A DNA stretch of 50,403 nt from Balneolales bacterium (GCA_007132975.1 SLNO01000126.1:1-50403); one strand, 5' to 3'. Numbered from the stretch's first letter, positions 34,168 through 44,724 are shown. Numbers and translations: made by a program. Notes: a model not told the origin generated them from the sequence alone.

Positions 34168-37100
34168 TCAATTCGAGCGGATGGAGACCTGGATGTTGAA
34201 GCGGATGTCCTGGTCGGTTCGCGGGAACACACCGGTGGAACGCGGCATGGTGCGAGAGAAGCTGTATTCAAATCCGGCTGTGATGCTCCTTGAGAACTGG
34301 TATTTAATGGACGGACGCACCTGGAACGTAGCGCTGCCCTGCTCGTCAGGGCGTGCCCGGACGTGGGCGTCACGCTGTTCCGGAGGCAGTCGGAGCACAT
34401 CCACAATATCCTCGTTCAGCCGGTAGGTGTAGGTGATATCGCCGCTGTAGCTCACGGACAGGTTGAAGTCGATCTGGTTGTTGAGCTGGCGGAAGAACGG
34501 GATGCGGAACCCGCGTTTGGAGTATCCGATGGTGGATGTCAGGCCCTGCGACTGGCGCTCACGGATCGTGTTGTTGGTCAGGGTGATGTTGATCGACTTG
34601 CTGCGGTTGTACTGGATCTGGGTCCGCAGGTTGTTGACCCAGTTGAGCTGCAATCCGATCAGTGGTGAGAAGCCACGCTGCAGGTCAATGGAGCGGCTGT
34701 GGAAATCCGGACGGTCGTAAATATAGGTGTATGGTCCGAGAGACTGGCTTATTTCGTTGCCGCGGTCGGGGTTGAGCTGCCAGCCCATGCGGTAGGTGCC
34801 TCTGTACGTGTGATTGATGGTGGCCGATTGCAGGAAGCGGTCCAGGAACCCGAATCTTTTTTCCCAACCCGACCACGATATTTGCCAGTCGGGGAGCGGG
34901 AACGGCATGTATCCCCGGTTTCCGATGGTGCCGGATGCGAATCCCAGATAGGCCTCCCGCACATCCTTTTCCAGACTGGTACGCGTGAGCGGGATATCGC
35001 CGGCATCCAGTCCCCGGATTTCGTTGCCATCGCCGATACTCCGCTGCGCACGATCGAGCTGAAGTTCGAATAACCGGTCGTATCCACCCCCAAAAGCCCA
35101 AACTGAGGTATTCATGCCCCCGCTGTGATCCAGCTGGACGATGGTCGAGTCCGGGAAGAAGAGCGTCTGCGAGCGGGTTTCGGTATCGTCCCAGCTGGTC
35201 TGCCAGCCAAGTGTGACACGTATGTCGGGGTGCGGGCGCAAACCGGAGCGGACATTGAACTGGTTGTTAAAACGCTGGGTGCCACGCAGGTTCAGGGAGC
35301 GGGTGGGGTCTGTGTTGCTGATGATCGCATCGTCCGGGATTTCGTTGATGATACCGATCCTGTATCCGAACGGCGGTGAAAAATGTTCGTCATCGCTGCT
35401 GCCGAACATGTAGAAGATCTGGGACTGACCGGCATAGCCGCTCTGGGTGGAACTTCCTCCGCGATTGAATGTGATATTCAGGTTCTGGATGCTAAGCACA
35501 CCCAGAAGCAAGCCCCGTGCACGGTAGCGGAGGTTGTCTGCCATGGTCCGTTCTGACTCCGTCCCGTTGTTTCGCCGGCGCGTGCGTTCCTGGTTTCGCT
35601 GGCGCCGCTCCTGTTCGTGGGCTTTGATGGCATCATCATACAGGGAAATCCTGCGCATGAGCGTCTGGGTGCGCAGTTCCGGGTTGTGGTTCCAGCTGAA
35701 TGAGTTTTGCAGATTAGACCCAAGTCCCGAACCCTCCGGGCTGTTCTGCCAGCGGAAGCTGCCCTGGAAGGAAGTGGAGTAGGTGAGCCAGTCGAGACCC
35801 GATATCTGATTCAGGCGCGGACGCCACGACGCCGACCAGTTCTCCCCGTAGGAGTCACGCCTCGGATTTACGGAGGGATCGAAAATGATGTCTTCCAACA
35901 CCTGGAAGGTGGGCACCAGCCGGAATTGGGCGCTCTCGTCTCCCGGATCGAATGGAAGATCAAACCCGTCATCCGGCATCCTCCGCACTTCTCCAATTGA
36001 CTCCAGATTCAGCTGGGTCTGATTGGAGTAACTCATGGATATGGACTGGGTGAAGTTGTAGTTCAGCGAGAAATTGGTGCTGGCGTTGAACGTATGCTGC
36101 TGGCGAAGATCGAACGGCTCGCCTGTAAAACTGCGCTGCCGCTCCTCGCTGTAACGCCGGGTAAGGCGGCTCTGGAAGGTGACCCGCGAGGGAACATAGG
36201 TGAAGCCCGTTCCAGCGAACCAGCGCAAGACCGGTACCGGCTCAAGGAACAGCAGCGGTCGCACGACGTTCACGTTCCGGACATTGAGCTGGTAATTGAA
36301 GTTTGCCGTGTAATCCCAGGCATCACGGAACTCGGTGCGCGGATTGCTTTCCTCGCTCACATTGTAGGTATAACCCAGGGTAATGTTATCCACAGTGTAC
36401 CGCAGCAGGGCCGATTCCGAGTTGCGCTTGGATATGTTCGACAGATTGATGGAGTAGCTCTGGCGCTGAGTGCGGATCTCGTCGAGCATGGCCTGTATCT
36501 GCCGGTCCTGCTCCTCCTGGGGGAGGTCGCTGGCCTCCACGGCGTCGCGGAAATCGGAAAACCGGATGTCCCCTTCTCGGGCCAGGAATCGCGGTGTCTG
36601 CTGACGGCGGCGGGCCGACAGGGAAACCGGGATGTTCCATCCGTACCGCTCCGGCAGGAACCGGTGCATGTAGACCGTGGTGGACAGGTCGTAGGAATAC
36701 TCGTCGCGCATCTGCCTGTTGCCCAGACTGGCGTCGAGCGGACCGAAACCGTCGGTCTGGCGACTGTAATTGGCCTGCACGGTTGCCAGGTCAGCCATCC
36801 GGATGGTCGAGCGGATGCTGGCCGCCCACCCCTTCTCGTCATCAAAACCCGACACGCGCAGTTCGTTCACCCAGAGTTCGGCATCCAGTGATGGTTTTCC
36901 GACGTTGGCTGTCCGGGTGGATGTGGTCCCGCTGCCATTTCCGTTGTTGTTCCCATTGGGGTCAACCTGGTGTGGATTCCTGATCCCGATACCGATTTCC
37001 CGAACCCGCTCCAGCGACGGGTTGCCCCTAATGGCGATAATAGTGCCCGGAGGCGCATCCTGGACCAGATCAGTACGCTCGTACAGTTCGCTCTCATCCA

Positions 37101-40100
37101 CACCGGCAAGGTTCCTGGCCTGCTTGAGGGAGTTCATGGAAGCCAGCACGAGATTCACGCTATTGGAATCAGGAAGCCAGATAAGATCTGTTTCGCTGCG
37201 CAGTACCGACCCGTCGGGATTTTGCGAAAGTGGCGTAAATTCAAAGGTGGGATCGGTGGGCGTTACCGGCTGGCGGTACTCGTAGTAGTTGTTGGTCAGG
37301 TCGTTTCCAAGACGGATGACCACCTCAACATCCGACCGGCGCTCATACCCCTCGCCATGGACGAACATGCGCAGATTGGAGTAATTAAGCAGGTTGAGCC
37401 CGGTGGGATAGAGGCGCTGGATCATCCGGTATTCGCCCGACCGCAGGTCTTCCACACGCAGCGATAGCGACTGCTCGTTGGCAAGGATGTTCTCCTGCTG
37501 ACCGCGCTGCACCGACCGGATCGCACCGTTGGGAATGCGGTACGGGATGGGCTGGCGGTTGGAGTTTTCCTCAATGTTAATGGTGGAAATATCGAATACC
37601 GTATTCGGGCTTCCGGCCTGGGAGAGTTCGTCGAACTCACGCCACTGGTTGCCGACCAGCTCAAAGGTGGCAAACCGCATGGTGAAAGCCTCGCGATAGC
37701 CGCTCATCCAGAAACGGATGTGCTGCACGCGCTCCAGGTCTTCAATCGCCCCTACCTGCCGGGCGATGTCACGAAGCGGAATGCGCACCAGATACCAGCG
37801 GTCCGTCGGCTGGTCGCCCTCCACCTTGTCCACAATGTAGTTCTGCCCGATCTGCAGGGAGGACTCGTCCGCCGGGTTGAGCGGAATCTCATACTGAAAG
37901 TAGGAATTTGACGTCTGCACGGTGGCCGGGTTGATCAGGCCTTCGGTATCCGGGCGGTTGGTGATGGCACGGGATTCGCCCCTGGTGAGGGAGTTGCCCT
38001 CGAGGAAGCCATACATCCTGTGGAATCGCTCGTGCAGCGGGCGGTCACCCACAAGCGGGTCGTTGAAATAGTAGTACCGGTCATTGGAAGGATCATTGAG
38101 GATCTGCTGAAGCAGCTCCGGCTGGTCTGCGTACACAGCTTCCATGATTTCCAGCCAGTCAGCAAACAACTGCTGTTCAGAAAAATCACCGTCGGTGCTG
38201 TGCACGCCGTCCAGTCCCACATCCTCCCGCTCCTGGGTCTCCACAGAAAACTGGCCGGTAAGGTTGGTCACTTCCCTGATGAGCCGCGACCGTCCGACAC
38301 CATCGATACGGACGTTGTCACGGTCGATGGCGCGCGCCAAACCATCTTCGGTATTCAGGTTGTTGTTCGGGATCACATCCTCGGAGACAAGGCCGAGGTC
38401 GATGTAGATCCTGCCGTTGTAATCGTCAGGGTTGGCAGAGCCCGGCGGCGCCCCGTCGGGAAGCAGCGGCTGGACCCAGAACTCAAGGAATTCGATGTTG
38501 TTCTGGCGGAGGTTGTCGAGCCCGCTGGGCAGCACGGCCGTCATACCGCCCCAGGTGTCCTCAGGACGCATTTCGAGCAGGTCGCGCAAGTTTGGGTTGT
38601 AGTTGTAAGGGCCCCTTTTTCTGGGATTGTAGTGGATGTCCAGGGTCTGCAGGCGATCCTCCTGCCGCAGAACTTCGCGGTTCGGGAACACATCGGAGAC
38701 CGCAACGGGCAGGCTTTCCGGCGTACGTGCGGCATCGGTGATACGGCTAATATTGACAGGGATCATGTACCATGAGAACTTGCCCCTCAGGTCGGAACGG
38801 GCAACACGGGACTCAGTACTGTTGTCCTCAAGGTCCAGGTCGAAATCGAAGCCAGGAACGGCATGAGGGGCGGCGGCCATGTTCCAACGGCCCGGACTCA
38901 GGAAGTTGATGCTGGTCTTGGATCCCTCAAAATCGTCGATGAAAGAGAGGCCGCGCTCTTCGTCGGGGTAGAGTTCGCCCCTGTTTATCGCCCGGGAGAC
39001 CGCACGCGTCTGCGCCACATCGGGACGCAGCTGGGCGAATTCACCACTGATCCGGATGTCGGAATCGGCACGGGTCTGCAGCAGCGGAAGCCAATTAATG
39101 GCACGGGTCATCCAAGGTGTATCGAATTGAGCGGTTCCATCAAAACCGATGATCGAATTGTTGATCGGCTCGTCACCCACGGGAATCTTGTCCTGCAGCG
39201 GCCGCTCCCGGAGCGTGAACCAGGTGCTGCCAAAGCGGATGTTGTCGTTAACCCGGTATTCGGCGCGCAGACCGGCAAAGGTGGTCTGCTGGATCTGGAG
39301 CATCTGATTGCTCTCATAGTCAATGACGATCTCCTGACCTGACTGCAGATAGCGATCATTGGTGATGACGATATTTCCGATGTTGTAGTCCACCTCGTAA
39401 TCTACGCCCTGCGAAAGCTCCACACCGTTGGCGCGGACCCGGACCGAACCTTCCACCAGAGCAAAACCCAGGTTGTAGCTGTCCTGGACCATTCCCTGGC
39501 TGATCCCCGTGATCATGTAAAGGTTGTTACGGCCAATCTGGCGCGCATTCTGCTGGGTGTTGGTGTAGAGTTCCGGAAAAGCGTAGCGATCGATGTTCTC
39601 CTCGATGATATCCTGCGGAAGGTTGCTGGCCTGGTAGACGTCAATTATGCGCTGGCCGAAGGGCTCCAGATAGGGGAAAATGATACGGCCGCGCACAGCA
39701 TCCAGCGTTCCCGTTCCAAAGTCGATCTGGTTGTTGGGATTGGGCTGCTGCTGGGAGTTGACCCGGTCCAGGCCAAGGTCCTGCATGAGCACGTTGCCAA
39801 GGCCGGGCAGGTTGGTCTGCTGCGTATTGGCACCATCAAAGACGATCTCCGCATCAAAATTTTCCGGGGTCAGATTGGTGGCATTGAGGTTGTAGATGTT
39901 CCTCATGGTCAGCACCCATGCCGAACTGCTGGAGGTTATGTAGGATGGACGGAGCAGCTTGAGGAACAGGCGGCGCCCGTCGCCGGTATTGACATCGCCG
40001 ACTCGCACAATGCTTCCGTCCACATCCCGGTAGGTAAAGGCAACCGCAAGCGCCTGATTGGCTCCAAGCCGTGAGTCAAGTGAGATATACCCATAGGTTT

Positions 40101-41466
40101 CATTGACCCTGTAATCCCTGTTCTCTTCCAGCAATTCAAAATTGCCTTCCACGAATTCATCGGCCGACACACCAAAATCCGATGCCGACGGGGTTTCTCC
40201 GGGATCGCGGAATTGATCCAGAAGAGCCGGATCAAACATGTCGCCATCCTGGTTCGGACGCAGGAACAGGTCGCCCTGGCGCACCACGCCCAAGTCCACC
40301 AGCGCTGCGGCACGCACCTGGTTTGGCCGCTCCTGGGAGGATGTGTTCAGCACATACACCTCAATCTCCTGGATCTGGAACATCTGCGTGGCGGTGATGG
40401 GATCGGCCATGGCGTTCTCATATTCCTGATGGGCGTAGAAATCCAGCAGGAAGTGCCTGTCGTTGTCGTAGGAGGCGGGACGGATCTCAAAGCGGCTCTC
40501 CTGGGCACCGCCGGTAATGGTTTGCGTGTTGCCCTGGCCCTCCTGCTGGGATATGACCGACGTAAGACTGAGGGGACCGAATTTGGCCTCTGACTTGATG
40601 CCGAACAGCGCGCTTCCGCCTCGTATCAGGGAGTTTCCGGTCTGCATGGAGACGTTCCCCATCTCGATGCTCTGCAGGATCTCGTCTTCGTAACCTTCGT
40701 AGCGGATGCTGAGCCGGTTCTCGAAGTCGAAGGTGCGTTCGGTGTCCCAGTCGGTCCGGATGGTCAGCTTGTCGCCAATGGTCCCCTGGATGTTGAGCCG
40801 CAGGTTCTGGTCGAACGTGGGGTTCACGGTCCGCTGCTGGTCGGGTGGCAGTGAGGGGTTTTCGGTTTCCTGGATGGATGCTCCAACGTTCATATTGGCC
40901 GTACCGGTGACCCGCAGGTTCACTTCAGGGCGGCCGAAAATGGTGGTGAAGGCGGAGCGTTCGCCAACCGGCAGGTCGATGGTAAAATCGAGCAGCCCGC
41001 GCCGCGCGTCGCGCTGGCGTCGGTTTTCATCCACCAGTCTCCTCCAGTTGGACTGCATCCTGTGCTGAAAGCTCATTTCGGAAAAGGCGGCGAAGTCCAT
41101 GCGCCGGCCAAAGCCGGAGGGTATATCCACGATGGTTCGCTGGGCGGTGTAGTAGCCGAGGGAATCAAGCGTTATCTGCACCTGATCGGCCGGGATGTTG
41201 ATCTCCACCATCTGGGAGCGACGGCGCGGGAACGGGTTGGTCATGTGGCCGGTTCTGGGTCCCGGCAGGCGAAGCGTGTCGGTGCGTAGCGCCACGGTGT
41301 CCGCATCCACCCCCATTTGCGACATCGCTTCGGGATTGACCCTGCTTTCGGCAGCGGGATCGGCTAGCGTGTCGGGCATCATGGCAGAGGACGCCCTGGG
41401 CATGCACAATACAGCCATCAGAAGCACAAGGCCTGTCAATCCAGTTCTAACCGTTACTAATTGCAA
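34168..41466 (-). CDS. sprA: Type IX secretion outer-membrane translocon SprA (Sov)
   Basis: At 2432 residues it has the size and content of SprA/Sov, the giant beta-barrel channel of type IX secretion. A signal peptide is present (GLVLLMAVLCMPRASSA). Typical segments are FGIKSEAKFGPLSLTSVISQQEG, DEERGLSFIDDFEGSKTSINFLSPGRW and GKPSLDAELWVNELRVSGFDDEKGWAA. Long stretches of alternating aromatic strands follow to the C-terminus (FNIQVSIRSN). The start is TTG 41466; an in-frame stop shortly upstream leaves no earlier ATG. It would export the sorting-domain protein at 8040-9425. No other T9SS gene (gldK-N, porV, sprE, porU) is adjacent. It is divergent from lptF. Confidence 0.93.
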   Translation of the reverse strand: MQLVTVRTGLTGLVLLMAVLCMPRASSAMMPDTLADPAAESRVNPEAMSQMGVDADTVALRTDTLRLPGPRTGHMTNPFPRRRSQMVEINIPADQVQITLDSLGYYTAQRTIVDIPSGFGRRMDFAAFSEMSFQHRMQSNWRRLVDENRRQRDARRGLLDFTIDLPVGERSAFTTIFGRPEVNLRVTGTANMNVGASIQETENPSLPPDQQRTVNPTFDQNLRLNIQGTIGDKLTIRTDWDTERTFDFENRLSIRYEGYEDEILQSIEMGNVSMQTGNSLIRGGSALFGIKSEAKFGPLSLTSVISQQEGQGNTQTITGGAQESRFEIRPASYDNDRHFLLDFYAHQEYENAMADPITATQMFQIQEIEVYVLNTSSQERPNQVRAAALVDLGVVRQGDLFLRPNQDGDMFDPALLDQFRDPGETPSASDFGVSADEFVEGNFELLEENRDYRVNETYGYISLDSRLGANQALAVAFTYRDVDGSIVRVGDVNTGDGRRLFLKLLRPSYITSSSSAWVLTMRNIYNLNATNLTPENFDAEIVFDGANTQQTNLPGLGNVLMQDLGLDRVNSQQQPNPNNQIDFGTGTLDAVRGRIIFPYLEPFGQRIIDVYQASNLPQDIIEENIDRYAFPELYTNTQQNARQIGRNNLYMITGISQGMVQDSYNLGFALVEGSVRVRANGVELSQGVDYEVDYNIGNIVITNDRYLQSGQEIVIDYESNQMLQIQQTTFAGLRAEYRVNDNIRFGSTWFTLRERPLQDKIPVGDEPINNSIIGFDGTAQFDTPWMTRAINWLPLLQTRADSDIRISGEFAQLRPDVAQTRAVSRAINRGELYPDEERGLSFIDDFEGSKTSINFLSPGRWNMAAAPHAVPGFDFDLDLEDNSTESRVARSDLRGKFSWYMIPVNISRITDAARTPESLPVAVSDVFPNREVLRQEDRLQTLDIHYNPRKRGPYNYNPNLRDLLEMRPEDTWGGMTAVLPSGLDNLRQNNIEFLEFWVQPLLPDGAPPGSANPDDYNGRIYIDLGLVSEDVIPNNNLNTEDGLARAIDRDNVRIDGVGRSRLIREVTNLTGQFSVETQEREDVGLDGVHSTDGDFSEQQLFADWLEIMEAVYADQPELLQQILNDPSNDRYYYFNDPLVGDRPLHERFHRMYGFLEGNSLTRGESRAITNRPDTEGLINPATVQTSNSYFQYEIPLNPADESSLQIGQNYIVDKVEGDQPTDRWYLVRIPLRDIARQVGAIEDLERVQHIRFWMSGYREAFTMRFATFELVGNQWREFDELSQAGSPNTVFDISTINIEENSNRQPIPYRIPNGAIRSVQRGQQENILANEQSLSLRVEDLRSGEYRMIQRLYPTGLNLLNYSNLRMFVHGEGYERRSDVEVVIRLGNDLTNNYYEYRQPVTPTDPTFEFTPLSQNPDGSVLRSETDLIWLPDSNSVNLVLASMNSLKQARNLAGVDESELYERTDLVQDAPPGTIIAIRGNPSLERVREIGIGIRNPHQVDPNGNNNGNGSGTTSTRTANVGKPSLDAELWVNELRVSGFDDEKGWAASIRSTIRMADLATVQANYSRQTDGFGPLDASLGNRQMRDEYSYDLSTTVYMHRFLPERYGWNIPVSLSARRRQQTPRFLAREGDIRFSDFRDAVEASDLPQEEQDRQIQAMLDEIRTQRQSYSINLSNISKRNSESALLRYTVDNITLGYTYNVSEESNPRTEFRDAWDYTANFNYQLNVRNVNVVRPLLFLEPVPVLRWFAGTGFTYVPSRVTFQSRLTRRYSEERQRSFTGEPFDLRQQHTFNASTNFSLNYNFTQSISMSYSNQTQLNLESIGEVRRMPDDGFDLPFDPGDESAQFRLVPTFQVLEDIIFDPSVNPRRDSYGENWSASWRPRLNQISGLDWLTYSTSFQGSFRWQNSPEGSGLGSNLQNSFSWNHNPELRTQTLMRRISLYDDAIKAHEQERRQRNQERTRRRNNGTESERTMADNLRYRARGLLLGVLSIQNLNITFNRGGSSTQSGYAGQSQIFYMFGSSDDEHFSPPFGYRIGIINEIPDDAIISNTDPTRSLNLRGTQRFNNQFNVRSGLRPHPDIRVTLGWQTSWDDTETRSQTLFFPDSTIVQLDHSGGMNTSVWAFGGGYDRLFELQLDRAQRSIGDGNEIRGLDAGDIPLTRTSLEKDVREAYLGFASGTIGNRGYMPFPLPDWQISWSGWEKRFGFLDRFLQSATINHTYRGTYRMGWQLNPDRGNEISQSLGPYTYIYDRPDFHSRSIDLQRGFSPLIGLQLNWVNNLRTQIQYNRSKSINITLTNNTIRERQSQGLTSTIGYSKRGFRIPFFRQLNNQIDFNLSVSYSGDITYTYRLNEDIVDVLRLPPEQRDAHVRARPDEQGSATFQVRPSIKYQFSRSITAGFEYSFSRTMPRSTGVFPRTDQDIRFNIQVSIRSN

Positions 41467-41700
41467 GGAATAGACCGCTATATAACCCGGTTACAAATAA
41501 AAAAGGTGGTATGTTGGAGCGAACGGTAACTGATGGACAATAGGCCGGCTGGTTACTTTGGGAGGATCTGATGGATATAGACTTACAAATTATGGCCCAC
41601 GCCACAAGGAATCAATGCCTGATCATGATTTTCTTGGCAAGATTCGACAGAATTGTCATATTTTTTCGTTATTCAGAAGTGCCTTATCAAAATTTCTAAC

Positions 41701-41713
41701 GTCCCTTCGGGAC
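41701..41713 (+). promoter_or_regulatory. Hairpin with T-run just before the lptF start
   Basis: GTCCC and GGGAC pair around TTC, followed by TTTTATT, then the ATG 12 bases after the stem. The form resembles a small intrinsic terminator or a start-region hairpin. No plus-strand gene lies upstream, so attenuation or translation control are the options, or chance. Confidence 0.3.
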
Positions 41714-41725
41714 TTTTATTCACTG

Positions 41726-43216
41726 ATGGTGTTTGAATACTTAAAAAAACTTGCTCCGGGCGGCATAGAGCGTGACCTGCTCAAGCGGCATATAGGGCCG
41801 TTCGTATTCTGCTTCTTCACCATCATGTTCCTGCTGCTGATGCAGTTTCTGATCCAGTTCATGGACCATCTGATCGGCAAGGGCATTCCGCTGATCGTGA
41901 TCCTGGAGCTGATCATGGTCAACCTGGCCTACATGGTGGTGCTTGCCATTCCGATGACCATTCTGGCGGCCTCGCTCATGGCCTACGGCAAGTTTTCGGA
42001 GCAGAACGAATATACGGCCGTGCGGGCGGCGGGCGTGCACCCACTTCGCATCATGCGGCCATCGCTGACCATGGCGCTCATTTTCACCGTGTTCCTCGGC
42101 TGGTTCTCCAACGAGGTGCTGCCGGAGGCCAACTACAAGGCCCGCGCACTGTTCCTGGATATCCGGATGAAGAAGCCGGGATTCGACCTGCAGGAGAATA
42201 TTTTTTACGAAGGGATTTCCGGGTACACGTTCCTGGTTAGGGACATGCCGGCCGAAAGTGACTCGCTCTACGACGTGACCCTGTTCCAGAACCCCGAGCA
42301 GGGGCGCGACCGGGCGGTCATCAAGGCGCACAGGGGGTTCCTTGAAAGCGACGAGCGGCACATGAGCCTTACGCTGCACCTGTTCGACGGCACCATAATG
42401 CGTTACCTGCAGCGCGGGCGCAGTACGGGCAACCTGATCCACGAGGAGACGGCTTTCGATTCCTACCGCATCAGTTTCGACCTTTCCGACCTGACCTTTT
42501 CGCGGACCAATCCCGAGGACCGGCGCCGTGACGGCCGCTCCATGCGCGCCCAGGCAATGCTTGCGGTCGTCGACTCGCTCAGAAGCGACATCGACCGCGA
42601 GATCCGGCACTTCAAACACTCATTGCACCAGTCGCACGTCACGCTGATGAGGGAGGATGAGGTCGCTCCCCCTTCGCGTCCCTCCGATCGTGAAAGCGAC
42701 TACCAGACCATGCACGATGACTACTCCGAAACCGTGGAGGCAACGGTTGGACGCAGGGACCGAGATGTTGAAATTCCACCGGCCGATGACCTCCCCTACA
42801 TGGCGCTGGGGCTGCTGGAGACACTGCAGGACCAGCGGGAGGTGGCCCTGAGGGCCACAACGCAGATGCGCAACACACAGGCGGCGGCTGACAACCTGAT
42901 CACCAATCTCAGCTGGCGAGAAGAGCGCATTGCCCGGTTCATGGTGGAAGTCCACAAGAAAGTCTCCATCCCGTTCGGTTGCCTGCTCTTCGCCATGATC
43001 GGCGCCCCGTTGGGACTGCTGGTCAGAAAGGGCCACATGGGCATCCACGCCATCATCAGCACCGTCCTATTCACCTACTACTGGATAAGCATCATCCAGG
43101 GCGAGAAACTGGCCGACCGCATGTTCATCTCACCGTTGATGGGCATGTGGTTCGGCAACATCACCATTGCCATGGCTGGACTGGTGCTCATGTACATTGT
43201 CATATACCGAAGGTAA
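41726..43216 (+). CDS. LptF/LptG-family permease, first of two
   Basis: LptF and LptG form the inner-membrane part of the lipopolysaccharide exporter with LptB. The 496-residue protein has three N-terminal membrane helices (starting MVFEYLKKLAPGGIERDLLKRH, then FCFFTIMFLLLMQFLIQFMDHL), a jellyroll periplasmic domain, and C-terminal helices (VSIPFGCLLFAMIGAPLGLLVRKG). About 130 extra residues compared with E. coli LptF lie in the middle (about 270-410), charged and partly coiled. I chose ATG 41726 because the longer frame from 41558 adds non-family residues. The second permease overlaps its operon 28 bp later. lptB is not in the window. Confidence 0.87.
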   Translation: MVFEYLKKLAPGGIERDLLKRHIGPFVFCFFTIMFLLLMQFLIQFMDHLIGKGIPLIVILELIMVNLAYMVVLAIPMTILAASLMAYGKFSEQNEYTAVRAAGVHPLRIMRPSLTMALIFTVFLGWFSNEVLPEANYKARALFLDIRMKKPGFDLQENIFYEGISGYTFLVRDMPAESDSLYDVTLFQNPEQGRDRAVIKAHRGFLESDERHMSLTLHLFDGTIMRYLQRGRSTGNLIHEETAFDSYRISFDLSDLTFSRTNPEDRRRDGRSMRAQAMLAVVDSLRSDIDREIRHFKHSLHQSHVTLMREDEVAPPSRPSDRESDYQTMHDDYSETVEATVGRRDRDVEIPPADDLPYMALGLLETLQDQREVALRATTQMRNTQAAADNLITNLSWREERIARFMVEVHKKVSIPFGCLLFAMIGAPLGLLVRKGHMGIHAIISTVLFTYYWISIIQGEKLADRMFISPLMGMWFGNITIAMAGLVLMYIVIYRR

Positions 43217-43244
43217 CGCCGTTCCGCAAACAGGCAGACCGACC

Positions 43245-44327
43245 ATGCTCAAAACGTTCGACAAATTCATTTTCTCACGCATGCTGGTGCTCTCCGGCTT
43301 TGTGACCGGTCTGCTTATTTTCATCTTCATCATCATTGATTTCTCCGAAAACAGCGGGGATTTCACCGACCGCGGCGCCACACTGAGCGAGATCTGGTCC
43401 GACTATTACCTCAATTACATTCCGGAGATGATCCGTCTGGTCTCCCCTGTGGCGGTCTTTGCCTCGTGCCTGTGGCTGACCGGACAGATGGCCAACCGGC
43501 TGGAGATCGTGGCCCTGCGGGCGGCCGGTGTCAGTCTGTACCGCCTGCTGGCGCCCTACCTCGTGTTTGCCGTGCTCGTTGCGGCCACCATCAGCTATCT
43601 GGATGGATACGTGGTGCCCCGCTCCAATGCGATCAGGGCCGAGTTCGAGCAGGAATTCATCATGAAACGCACCGAACGCATCGACCGCAACCGCATTTTC
43701 CGCCAGGAATCGCCCAACCGGCTGATGCTTGTGAACTATTTCGATATCCGGCAGGATATCGGCTACCGTGTGACATTCTACACCTTTGACGACAACAAGC
43801 TGGTGGAAACCATGGAGCTGGGCCGCATGGCATGGAGCCCCGAAAAGGGAAAATGGGAGCTGATCAACGGAACCATTACCCGGTATAATGAACGCGGCTT
43901 CGAAAAGATCACCTTCGACCGGCGCGACACCACCCTGAATCTGTATCCCCGCGATTTCGGGCGCACTTCGTCCGATGTCTACCAGCTCACCTATCCGGAG
44001 ATCCGCGATTACCTGGCTTCCATTGAGCGTAGCGGCGCCGGGGGTATTGCCATGCCCACCGTCCAGTTTTACGGCAAACTGAGCTATCCCTTCGCCATAA
44101 TTACCGTTACCATGATCGGCGTGGCCATAGCATCGGTGCGGAGGCGGGGTGGACGCGGCGTGCACATCGCCGCCGGGCTGGTCATAAGCTTCCTGTACCT
44201 CGCCCTCATGAAGCTGTTTGAGCCGTTCGGCTACAGTGGTGCCCTGGACCCGATGCACGCGGCCATCCTGCCACATGCCATCTTCTTTACGGTGGCCATC
44301 ATCCTGCTGCTGACGGCCAGAAAATAG
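43245..44327 (+). CDS. LptF/LptG-family permease, second of two
   Basis: The 360-residue protein begins MLKTFDKFIFSRMLVLSGFVTGLLIFIFIIIDF, has three N-terminal helices, the periplasmic domain, and the C-terminal helices with FYGKLSYPFAIITVTMIGVAIASVRRRGG. It lacks the central insert of its neighbour and is close to the E. coli length. The two genes are 28 bp apart and probably co-transcribed as LptF plus LptG. Which is F and which is G cannot be settled by eye. Confidence 0.87.
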   Translation: MLKTFDKFIFSRMLVLSGFVTGLLIFIFIIIDFSENSGDFTDRGATLSEIWSDYYLNYIPEMIRLVSPVAVFASCLWLTGQMANRLEIVALRAAGVSLYRLLAPYLVFAVLVAATISYLDGYVVPRSNAIRAEFEQEFIMKRTERIDRNRIFRQESPNRLMLVNYFDIRQDIGYRVTFYTFDDNKLVETMELGRMAWSPEKGKWELINGTITRYNERGFEKITFDRRDTTLNLYPRDFGRTSSDVYQLTYPEIRDYLASIERSGAGGIAMPTVQFYGKLSYPFAIITVTMIGVAIASVRRRGGRGVHIAAGLVISFLYLALMKLFEPFGYSGALDPMHAAILPHAIFFTVAIILLLTARK

Positions 44328-44342
44328 CGTAAGCCGCTTGCT

Positions 44343-44657
44343 CTACGCTTCCGGAAGCGGCCCCCGGAAACTGATGGACTGCTGCTGGTCCTGCATGCCG
44401 CGGGTCTGGATCTCTCCATGCAGATCTTCGTAGCGGCGGATATTGTCCTGTAGCGCCTTCGAAAAGCGTTTGGCATGCTCTGGCGTGAGCACCATGCGCT
44501 TCATGACCTTCGCCTTGGTGAGCCCGGGCATGATGGCGATGAAGTCAAAGACGAATTCGGAAGGCGAGTGCGTGATCATCACCAGATTCGAATACGTACC
44601 CGGAGCTTCCTCCCTTGACAGTTCAATTTCCATTTTCTTTTCTTTGCTCTTGTCCAT
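44343..44657 (-). CDS. DUF3467 family protein
   Basis: The 104-residue protein reads YSNLVMITHSPSEFVFDFIAIMPGLTKAKVMKRMVLTPEHAKRFSKALQDNIRRYE, the compact DUF3467 pattern found in Bacteroidota and other bacteria. Function is unknown; such proteins are small and cytoplasmic. A good ribosome site (GAGAAGG) lies 6 bp before the ATG. It is downstream of the cystathionine beta-synthase gene on the same strand (67 bp) and convergent with the LptG-like gene. Confidence 0.8.
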   Translation of the reverse strand: MDKSKEKKMEIELSREEAPGTYSNLVMITHSPSEFVFDFIAIMPGLTKAKVMKRMVLTPEHAKRFSKALQDNIRRYEDLHGEIQTRGMQDQQQSISFRGPLPEA

Positions 44658-44724
44658 AATACCTTCTCTTTTTTGGTGATGCTTGCAGTTTCGGGTTCTC
44701 TTCAGTTACATACGTGCGGATCCC

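Noticed and set aside
33964-34293. 109-residue plus-strand reading frame after lnt
   Set aside because: It runs through a tandem duplication and then antisense into the 3' end of sprA. It has no family features.
34168-41466. Many long antisense frames across sprA, thrA, CBS and menF
   Set aside because: They are shadows of GC-rich genes, with no family motifs and complementary to conserved coding sequence.
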